11,215 nt of DNA from Bacteroidales bacterium (GTDB lineage: Bacteria; Bacteroidota; Bacteroidia; Bacteroidales; VadinHA17). The DNA is taken from assembly GCA_013314865.1 (NCBI GenBank), contig JABUEV010000035.1, positions 1-11,215 of the forward strand, written 5' to 3'. The position numbers and the translations under genes are program-made. Below, piece by piece: positions 1-6,223 of this stretch. Numbering within the stretch: the first letter of the stretch is position 1; each line of letters begins with the position of its first letter. Below the pieces are notes generated by a model, which saw nothing but the letters and a program-made list of their open reading frames with translations, searched no databases and was not told where the DNA came from.

Positions 1-857
1 AGCTTATAATTTACGGTGAAGAGACAAGCGTAAGGGAGATAATCGAAATCTCAAGAAGGTTTCCCATGATGGCAAGTCACCAGGTGGTCATAATCAAGGA
101 AGCCCAATCTTTAAAAGGCCTCGACGACCTGATTCTGTACCTTGAAAAACCAATGCCTTCAACAATACTGGTTTTCAATTACAAGTACAAGCAGGTTGAC
201 AAAAGAACCAGGCTGTACAAAGCACTTGAGGAATATGCGGTATATTTTGAATCACCCCGATTACGTGATTACCAGGTACCCGGGTGGATTGAAAGGTACC
301 TGATGACAAAAGGAGTTAAGGCAGATCCTAATGCCTGTGCGATGCTGACTGATTACCTCGGAACCGATCTACACAAAATAGTAAACGAGCTGGATAAACT
401 GCTGATTACTCTGAAAAAAGAACGGCCGGTTATTACGACTGACCTGATCGAAAAAAACATAGGACTAAGCAAAGACTATAATAATTTTGAACTTCAGAAA
501 GCTGTAGGTGAAAAAAACATATATAAAGCCAACCTGATTGTCAGGTATTTTTCCGAGAATCCCAAAGACAATCCTGCTCAACTCACCATAGCTGCACTCT
601 TTAGCTTCTTCAGCAAACTGCTGACTTATCACTATCTTACTGACAAGTCAAGGAACAATGTTGCTGCAGTGCTTAAAATAAACCCATTTTTTGTAAAGGA
701 TTACGAGACATCTGCGTTGAAGTATAATGTAAGCCGTACGGTGGAGGCTATAAGTCTGCTCAGGACTTACGACATGAAGCTAAAAGGCTACGGGGATGCA
801 GGCACTGAACCTGGAAGTTTACTTAAGGAACTGATTTTTAAAATTTTGCATTTATGA
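1..857 (+). CDS. holA: DNA polymerase III subunit delta, 5' end missing
   Basis: Delta is the clamp-loader subunit that opens the beta sliding clamp in the replisome. The reading frame is open from base 3, so the gene enters from outside the window. The methionine at 66 is internal, since the preceding codons read IIYGEETSVREI and RRFPMM, which fits the delta family. About 284 residues are visible of a usual 330-350, so roughly the first 55 are missing. Supporting stretches are HQVVIIKEAQ, then the helical segment reading YLGTDLHKIVNELDKL, which matches the delta pattern of a Gly-x-Asp-Leu followed by Asn-Glu-Leu-(Glu/Asp)-Lys, and a helical C-terminal domain ending in LLKELIFKILHL. The gene converges on yqgE 73 bases downstream, and I see no clear terminator in that gap. 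The identification is firm; it rests on motif recognition only. Confidence 0.93.
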   Translation, partial: LIIYGEETSVREIIEISRRFPMMASHQVVIIKEAQSLKGLDDLILYLEKPMPSTILVFNYKYKQVDKRTRLYKALEEYAVYFESPRLRDYQVPGWIERYLMTKGVKADPNACAMLTDYLGTDLHKIVNELDKLLITLKKERPVITTDLIEKNIGLSKDYNNFELQKAVGEKNIYKANLIVRYFSENPKDNPAQLTIAALFSFFSKLLTYHYLTDKSRNNVAAVLKINPFFVKDYETSALKYNVSRTVEAISLLRTYDMKLKGYGDAGTEPGSLLKELIFKILHL

Positions 858-930
858 TTTCTCTCCTTCACAAAGCGGCATCACGATGAGCAAGAAGGAA
901 GAGGCTTTGAAGCACTTTCAATTTATAATA

Positions 931-1521
931 TCAGTTCATTTCAGGTGAATCAGGGAAGTCAGCCCACACGCGGTATTTGTTTTTGAAACTTCTTAAAACT
1001 CTTTTCCATGTATCCACTCCCCTGCTGTTCATTATCACATCCGGTTTGACTTTTGCTATAACCCAGGAATTTTCTTTCAGTTCCCTTTCCAGCTGACCGG
1101 CTGACCAGCCTGAATATCCGAGGAAGAAGCGGATCTGAGACTTCTGAACAGAGCCCTTCTGAATAAGATTCTTAATAGTGTCTATATCCCCGCCCCAGTA
1201 TATGTCCTCATCTACCCAGACACTCTTCGGAATAAGATGACCAAGATTATGTATATAATGAAGTGTATCAGGTGCAACAGGCCCGCCCATGTTAAGGTTA
1301 TCATCCCAACCTTCAAATCCTGCTATTGCATCGCTGAGTTTTATATCAAGCCTCTTGTTTAGTATAAAACCCACCGACCCTTTAGGAGTGTGTTCTGTCA
1401 GATAAACAATACTCCGGTTAAAAAAAGTATCAGGCAGGAAAGGCTCTGAAATAAGTATCTTTCCTTTTTCCGGGATCTTGTCTTCAGGCAGAATTGCAAA
1501 CAAATCCATCTCAGGTTTCAT
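931..1521 (-). CDS. yqgE: YqgE/AlgH family protein (UPF0301, DUF179)
   Basis: This is a small soluble protein of the widespread YqgE/AlgH family. Its biochemical role is not settled; in Pseudomonas the relative AlgH was linked to alginate regulation. The 196-residue length is typical. Family landmarks are the N-terminal ILISEPFLPD (residues 22-31), RSIVYLTEH (36-44), GFILNK (51-56), GGPV (79-82) and the hallmark GYSGWSAGQLERE (135-147). No signal peptide or membrane segment is seen. The start at 1521 has no Shine-Dalgarno sequence; a second in-frame ATG at residue 5 is an alternative. It is divergent from the PEPCK-like gene, with 149 bases between them that hold a strong palindrome, and convergent with holA. 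A 20-codon ORF on the other strand (886-948) overlaps its 3' end. Confidence 0.93.
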   Translation of the reverse strand: MKPEMDLFAILPEDKIPEKGKILISEPFLPDTFFNRSIVYLTEHTPKGSVGFILNKRLDIKLSDAIAGFEGWDDNLNMGGPVAPDTLHYIHNLGHLIPKSVWVDEDIYWGGDIDTIKNLIQKGSVQKSQIRFFLGYSGWSAGQLERELKENSWVIAKVKPDVIMNSRGVDTWKRVLRSFKNKYRVWADFPDSPEMN

Positions 1522-1564
1522 ACATCAATTTTTATAATCACAATTTACAAAATATTATTATAAG

Positions 1565-1590
1565 CAGGTGTTAATTTTAATTAACACCTG
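1565..1590. promoter_or_regulatory. 26-bp near-perfect palindrome in a divergent intergenic region
   Basis: Two 12-base arms, CAGGTGTTAATT (1565-1576) and AATTAACACCTG (1579-1590), are exact reverse complements separated only by TT. The site lies 43 bases upstream of the yqgE start codon and 80 bases upstream of the GTG of the PEPCK-like gene. A dyad this symmetrical between divergent genes suggests a binding site for a dimeric regulator controlling one or both of them. A transcribed hairpin is the alternative, but both genes point away from it, so it is not an ordinary end-of-gene terminator. The symmetry is directly seen; the operator role is inferred. Confidence 0.5.
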
Positions 1591-1632
1591 ATAAAAATCA
1601 TATTCAAACTTAATGCCAATTAAATTTTGTCA

Positions 1633-1640
1633 TATTTTTG
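1633..1640 (+). promoter_or_regulatory. candidate Bacteroidota -7 promoter element
   Basis: TATTTTTG matches the Bacteroidota sigma-70 type -7 consensus TAnnTTTG exactly. It would start transcription some 20-25 bases upstream of the GTG at 1671. No TTTG of the -33 element is found at the usual distance, so this is a weak call. An octamer of this composition is also expected by chance in AT-rich intergenic DNA. Confidence 0.25.
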
Positions 1641-1670
1641 TCCGGTTTTAACTTAAATCTGTTTTAGAAG

Positions 1671-3431
1671 GTGCAAAAAAGTACATTAAGGATTGTCGGA
1701 AACAAAGCTGTTCTGAATATCAGGGAAAGGATGTGTGAAACAGCTGAAGAATTGCTCACAAGTGAAAAATTCAGAATTGTACTGGACCATTGCATCAATC
1801 ATCTTAAGAGCAAAAAGTCACCCCTGACAGGCATATTCGGAAATGAGAATATTGAACCGGATGACATTGATGATCTTGTCAGGACTCTTACACTTCTTGT
1901 CAAATACGAGGCAGGTGTTGTTCCGCATATATATGAAAAATCTTCGGTTTTTCTTCGAGACCTTCATCTGCTAAACAGTTTCGTGGAGCATCTTTATGAT
2001 TACTGGCGACATTTTGACAGGTTTATAATAAACGATTCAGAAGGTGACCGGCTTGATAAAAGGCCCTACAGGACTTTCAACGAAACGATAGAACATCTCA
2101 CACACCTTATCAGAACAGTCTACAGGCAGATTCAGGAGAATGTCACCGGAAGTCATCCTAAAGTGTACCGGCAGGTGCCGGCTGGTGCCGAGATGTCGGT
2201 AATTTCATTGCCAAAGAATATTCCTTTTAAAGGCGAGATTTACAAAAAGCTCAACTCAATACCAGTAATCAGGCAAATCCTTATCTACCCGCCGCTTGTG
2301 ATTCACCAGCCAATGAACAAGAGAAAAGGAGAATTCAGAAGAGTAAGTGCCAATCCTGTTGAACTTTTCACTCCTGAACCGTCTGAATTTCTTTGTTACC
2401 CTGCAAAGGTTGGAAAGCTGATTATACTGATCTATTTTCATCTGTCATTTTATGAGCTTGGATTATCGATGTGTAATCTTTTTCAGCTTGCAGATGACAA
2501 TGATCTTGAGCGTCAGCCGGATGCGATTTATATCTACGGCATGCCGGGAAATGCACTCGACAGCCTGGCAGATTATCCCACAGTATTTTATCATGACGAG
2601 GAGAACGGTCTGTTTACAGGTGCTGTTCCTGACAGGCTTGAGTTTGGTTATTTCGGATATCTGAAGAAGATGGTACTCACTCTTCATAATTCAATCATTA
2701 TGAAGGAAGGGAAAATGCCTTTTCATGGTGCAATGGTAAAGATTCTCCTTCAGGGTGATAAAGAGGCGACAATTCTTATGATTGGAGATACCGGAGCCGG
2801 CAAATCCGAAACTCTCGAAGCTTTTCGCGTACTTGGAGAAAAACATATCAGGGATATGATAATTATTGCCGACGACATGGGGTCAGTTGAGCTGGATGGA
2901 GATGGCATGCCAACAGGATATGGCACTGAAACGGGTGCATTCCTCAGGCTTGATGATTTACAGCCGGGGTATGCTTATGGTCATCTTGACAGATCCATAA
3001 TTATGAATCCAAGTCAGGTCAATGCAAGAATTGTAATGCCCGTAACCAATTATGAAACCGTTGTAAAAGGCTACAGACTGAATTATGTGCTTTATGCAAA
3101 TAATTACGAGGAGGTTGATGACAATCATCCTCTTATTGAACGGTTCAATTCTGTAGAAGAAGCTCTTGATGTTTTCAGGAGAGGGGCTGTTATGAGCAAA
3201 GGCACTACCGCCTCAAGCGGACTTGTAAGCTCCTATTTCGCAAACATATTTGGTCCTCCTGAATATAAAGAGCTTCATGAACGGATAGCAGAAAGGTACT
3301 TTTCAGCCTTTTTCAGATCCGGCATTTTTGTCGGCCAGATGAGGACACGTCTTGGGGTTCCGGGCCATGAAACCTCAGGCCCCAGGGCAGCTGCGGAAGA
3401 ATTATTAAGAATAATCGGAGTATCAGATTAG
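1671..3431 (+). CDS. PEP carboxykinase-like P-loop protein, function unassigned
   Basis: This 586-residue soluble protein has two parts. The N-terminal ~320 residues are mostly helical at the start (to about 155) and I do not recognise them. The C-terminal part parallels ATP-type PEP carboxykinase in order and spacing: LKKM with K332-K333 (manganese-binding Lys region), PFHGA with H352 (metal His), the P-loop GDTGAGKSE at 372-380, ADD with D401-D402, NAR with R453 (substrate Arg), then MSKGTTAS at 508-515 resembling the PEPCK mobile loop, followed by an SSYFANIFG stretch. The P-loop ending Lys-Ser-Glu and the following Ala-Asp-Asp look more like HPr kinase (GDSGVGKSE, then VADD). A stop lies two codons upstream of the GTG, so 1671 is the first possible start; ATG at 1731, preceded by AGGGAAAGG, is the alternative. 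Automatic pipelines would probably label it phosphoenolpyruvate carboxykinase. Fold membership is likely, but whether it decarboxylates oxaloacetate or phosphorylates something else is open. It ends overlapping the convergent E1 gene. Confidence 0.75.
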   Translation: MQKSTLRIVGNKAVLNIRERMCETAEELLTSEKFRIVLDHCINHLKSKKSPLTGIFGNENIEPDDIDDLVRTLTLLVKYEAGVVPHIYEKSSVFLRDLHLLNSFVEHLYDYWRHFDRFIINDSEGDRLDKRPYRTFNETIEHLTHLIRTVYRQIQENVTGSHPKVYRQVPAGAEMSVISLPKNIPFKGEIYKKLNSIPVIRQILIYPPLVIHQPMNKRKGEFRRVSANPVELFTPEPSEFLCYPAKVGKLIILIYFHLSFYELGLSMCNLFQLADDNDLERQPDAIYIYGMPGNALDSLADYPTVFYHDEENGLFTGAVPDRLEFGYFGYLKKMVLTLHNSIIMKEGKMPFHGAMVKILLQGDKEATILMIGDTGAGKSETLEAFRVLGEKHIRDMIIIADDMGSVELDGDGMPTGYGTETGAFLRLDDLQPGYAYGHLDRSIIMNPSQVNARIVMPVTNYETVVKGYRLNYVLYANNYEEVDDNHPLIERFNSVEEALDVFRRGAVMSKGTTASSGLVSSYFANIFGPPEYKELHERIAERYFSAFFRSGIFVGQMRTRLGVPGHETSGPRAAAEELLRIIGVSD

Positions 3432-5839
3432 TATCTGACAGGAGAGGTCTCTTTTACTGCTGTCATTACCGCGTCAAATATATCCTCAGCGTTTGGCTTA
3501 GAGAAATAATCACCATCGGTTGTATAAGCCGGCCGGTGTTCTTTCCCGGTGAGTGTTTTCGGCATGCTGTCGAGGTAGTACCAGCCTCCCTGTCTTTCCA
3601 GAACCTGCTGCATCATATAGGCAGTAGTGCCTCCCGGAACATCTTCATCTATAAAGAGGATCCTGTTGGTCTTCTTTATTGAGTCGAGAATAATGCCAGG
3701 ACGGTCAAACGGGACCAGTGTCTGCACATCAATGAGCTCTGCTGACACACCATGTGCTGAAAGCTGTCGTACAGCCTCAGCTGCGATTCTCACTGTTGAG
3801 CCATAGGTCACGATGGTTATATCCCGTCCCTGGATCAATACCTCGGGAACACCCAGAGGTATGCGGAATTCACCTATGTTATCCGGCATTTTCTCCTTAA
3901 GACGGTAGCCGTTCAAAGGCTCTATAACAATAGCGGGGTCTTCTCCTTCAAGAAGTGTATTATAGAAGCCGGCTGCCCTTGTCATATCCCTCGGTGTACA
4001 AACATAAACGCCTCTTATTGAATTTATCAGCATACTCATAGGCGAACCTGAATGCCAAATTCCTTCAAGACGGTGGCCCCGGGTGCTGATTATAAGTGGC
4101 GCTACCATTCTCCCCACAGTCCTGTAGTGAGTGGTTGCAAGGTCATCACTCAGCACCTGAAGCGCATACATAAGATAATCGAGATATTGTATTTCGGCTA
4201 TAGGTCTGAGCCCTCTGAGTGCAAGGCCGATACCCTGTCCAAGTATAGTTGCCTCCCTGATGCCTGTATCAGTAATCCTCAGCTCCCCGTACTTTTTCTG
4301 TAATCCTTCAAGTGTCTGATTTACACCACCTATGTTGCCGGTATCCTCTCCAAATGTTACAAGTTTCGGATATTTGGCAAAAAGCCTGTCATAATTATCC
4401 CGGAGTATCACACGTCCAGGGACTTCCGGAGAAGTGTCGGAGTAAACCGGAGGTACAGGTTTTACATTCAGAACCGATGTGCTAGTCTGATTATAAAGAA
4501 AAGTATTGTATCTTTCTTCAGCATCTGCATAATTTCTTTTAAGCCAGCCTTCAAGTTCTTCTCTCAGGTTGTCAGCCTTGAGACAAGTTCCGCACACGTT
4601 TCTTATCAGTTTCCTTGCAGTCTGGAAGTTATCCTTCCTGATGGGTGCCAGCACCTTTTTAAGGTTTTCTGTAATTTCGTCAACAGTTGCCTCTTTTACT
4701 TTCTCGACACATCTGCAGTTTCTTTCTTCGATTATTCTTACAAGGGCATCTCTTTCGATTCTCACAGGATTCTGAAACATTTCCCATGCTTTTTTTCTTG
4801 CTTCTTTAGCCTCCTCTTCAGCCTCACGGGCAAGTGCTTCAAGCTCCGCTGTAGTGGCTAATCCCTGTTCGATAATCCATTCCCCGGTCTTTTTAATAGG
4901 GTCAAATTCTTCTTCCCATTTAAGACGCTCTTCGCTTTTATATCTTTCGTGCGACCCTGATGTCGAATGTCCCAGCGGCTGTGTCACCTCCTCAACATGT
5001 ATTAAAACAGGCTTATGATCCCTGCGGCAAATCTCTGTAGCTTCTTCATAGGTTTTGATAAGTCCGGAATAATCCCATCCTTTCACCTTATAAATAAGAA
5101 TTCCTGGTCTGCCGGGTTCATCTTCAAAACCTTTAAGTATATCTGAGATGCTTCCCTTTGTTGTCTGATATTTTTTTGGCACAGAGATACCATATCCGTC
5201 ATCATAAACTGAAACCAGCATAGGAACCTGCAGTACACCGGCCGCGTTGATAGTCTCCCAGAAATGACCCTCCGATGTGCTTGCATCGCCTATCGATCCG
5301 AATGCAATTTCATTTCCTGTAACAGAAAGTGTCGTAACCTGATGAAGTTCTTTATTCTGCCTGAATAGTTTTGAAGCATATGCAAGTCCCAGCAGACGCG
5401 GCATCTGCCCTGCAGTAGGCGAAAGATCAGACGCGGAGTTTTTCTGTTTTGTCAAATCAAGCCAGGTGCCGTCAGGATTTATATTTGGAACCGAAAAATG
5501 ATTGTTGAATACCCTTCCTCCACTGCCATACAAAATATTGCGATCGGTGTTCCCGTAAAGCTGATGAAAGAAATCAAGAGCATTATACAATCCCATTGCC
5601 ATCATCCAGGTCTGATCCCTGTAGTAGCCTGACCTCCAGTCACCATTTCTGAAGAATTTTGCCATGGCAATCTGAACAATCTCTTTTCCGTCGCCAAAAA
5701 TCCCGAATTTTGCTTTGCCGGTAAGAACCTCCCTGCGGCCAATGATACTCAGATTCCTGCTGAGGTTGGCAAGGCGGTAATCAGCAAGTATTTCTTCTCG
5801 TGAAAGATTTAATGAAGTAAGAATATTATTTTGTTCCAT
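3428..5839 (-). CDS. fused 2-oxoacid dehydrogenase E1 alpha/beta, probably branched-chain type
   Basis: This is a thiamine diphosphate enzyme that decarboxylates a 2-oxoacid and passes the acyl group to a lipoyl E2; 2-oxoisovalerate-type substrates are most likely from the sequence style. Both E1 halves sit on one chain of 803 residues. The alpha half (to ~362) has the ThDP/Mg motif GDASTSEG (184-191) paired with YDDGYGIS (212-219), and the GHSTSGSHERY loop with H291. A helical linker of about 110 residues follows, with C375-x-C377 and C416-x2-C419. The beta half (from ~476) has TFGEDTG with E498, then GQGIGLALRGLRPIAEIQ, HSGSP with H596, and a C-terminal domain with TYGSTVRIAAEAV. Separate alpha and beta chains would total about 730 residues, so the linker is extra. 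No E2 or E3 gene is adjacent, so partners must lie elsewhere. The start codon has no Shine-Dalgarno. Its stop overlaps the convergent PEPCK-like stop. The E1 class is firm; substrate specificity is inferred. Confidence 0.9.
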   Translation of the reverse strand: MEQNNILTSLNLSREEILADYRLANLSRNLSIIGRREVLTGKAKFGIFGDGKEIVQIAMAKFFRNGDWRSGYYRDQTWMMAMGLYNALDFFHQLYGNTDRNILYGSGGRVFNNHFSVPNINPDGTWLDLTKQKNSASDLSPTAGQMPRLLGLAYASKLFRQNKELHQVTTLSVTGNEIAFGSIGDASTSEGHFWETINAAGVLQVPMLVSVYDDGYGISVPKKYQTTKGSISDILKGFEDEPGRPGILIYKVKGWDYSGLIKTYEEATEICRRDHKPVLIHVEEVTQPLGHSTSGSHERYKSEERLKWEEEFDPIKKTGEWIIEQGLATTAELEALAREAEEEAKEARKKAWEMFQNPVRIERDALVRIIEERNCRCVEKVKEATVDEITENLKKVLAPIRKDNFQTARKLIRNVCGTCLKADNLREELEGWLKRNYADAEERYNTFLYNQTSTSVLNVKPVPPVYSDTSPEVPGRVILRDNYDRLFAKYPKLVTFGEDTGNIGGVNQTLEGLQKKYGELRITDTGIREATILGQGIGLALRGLRPIAEIQYLDYLMYALQVLSDDLATTHYRTVGRMVAPLIISTRGHRLEGIWHSGSPMSMLINSIRGVYVCTPRDMTRAAGFYNTLLEGEDPAIVIEPLNGYRLKEKMPDNIGEFRIPLGVPEVLIQGRDITIVTYGSTVRIAAEAVRQLSAHGVSAELIDVQTLVPFDRPGIILDSIKKTNRILFIDEDVPGGTTAYMMQQVLERQGGWYYLDSMPKTLTGKEHRPAYTTDGDYFSKPNAEDIFDAVMTAVKETSPVRY

Positions 5840-5884
5840 TTTAAAACAGTTTATTCAAATTAATTCGAGTATTAAACAAATTTT

Positions 5885-5965
5885 GGCCCGGTATGTTTAA
5901 CTGTTAAAAGAATTATTGATATCTTGGAGGAATAAAATATGCCCGAAAAGAATTCCGGGCCGTAA
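5885..5965 (+). promoter_or_regulatory. possible leader: competing inverted repeats and an 8-codon mini-ORF
   Basis: GGCCCGG (5885-5891) is complementary to CCGGGCC (5955-5961), while GCCCG (5941-5945) can instead pair with CGGGC (5956-5960), so the two hairpins share the same 3' arm. Between them sits GGAGG (5926-5930), eight bases before an ATG at 5939 that opens the short frame MPEKNSGP and stops at 5963-5965, 20 bases before the start of the small membrane protein gene. Strong Shine-Dalgarno sequences are absent elsewhere in this window, so this one stands out. Mutually exclusive pairing around a tiny ORF resembles a translation-coupled leader, but the stems are short and this is inference. 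Confidence 0.25.
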
Positions 5966-5985
5966 GATCAAAAATATTTTCAGGG

Positions 5986-6207
5986 ATGGTTCTTAAACTT
6001 ATCATATTGTCCTTTATTATCACAGCCGTGGCATTAGCAGGCCTTGCAGTCAGGATTTTACTGGTTAAAAGAGGAAATTTTCCTGAGACACATATTGGCA
6101 GGAACAGGGAGATGAGGAAAAAAGGAATAACATGTGCCGTGAATATTGACACCGGCTGCAGCAAAACTGCAGGGCGTTCCGGATGTTGTGAATGCATGGA
6201 AGAGTAA
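5986..6207 (+). CDS. small cysteine-rich single-pass membrane protein, possible NqrM-like maturation factor
   Basis: The 73-residue protein begins with one hydrophobic helix (about residues 4-27), then Lys-Arg and the segment GNFPETHIGRNREMRKKGI (30-48), and a short tail with five cysteines: C50, C58, C67, C68 and C70. A helix at the very N-terminus plus a compact cysteine cluster is the layout of NqrM (DUF539), which in Vibrio lies next to apbE and is needed to build the iron centre between NqrD and NqrE. Here the gene faces apbE tail to tail, 16 bases apart, but on the opposite strand. I believe similar small proteins recur in Bacteroidota, though I cannot verify that here. The composition argues for a real gene rather than an apbE-side shadow, since it lies outside apbE. 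GGG abuts the ATG, too close for a normal ribosome binding site; the frame is open back to 5920 but has no other ATG. The Nqr link is inferred from context. Confidence 0.72.
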   Translation: MVLKLIILSFIITAVALAGLAVRILLVKRGNFPETHIGRNREMRKKGITCAVNIDTGCSKTAGRSGCCECMEE

Positions 6208-6223
6208 ATACCTGTTGAAAATC

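Noticed and set aside
858..930. A terminator between holA and yqgE.
   Set aside because: I found no GC-rich inverted repeat with a T-run in this gap on either strand.
1671..3431. Plain HPr kinase/phosphorylase for the PEPCK-like gene, based on its GDTGAGKSE P-loop.
   Set aside because: The surrounding Lys-Lys, His, Asn-Ala-Arg and Ser-Lys-Gly-Thr-Thr elements and the length follow ATP-type PEPCK, and no partner HPr is visible nearby.
6156..6172. CTGCAG-CAAAA-CTGCAG hairpin near the convergent ends of apbE and the small membrane gene, considered as a terminator.
   Set aside because: It lies inside the small gene's coding region, the stem is only six bases, CTGCAG is itself palindromic, and no T-run follows on either strand.
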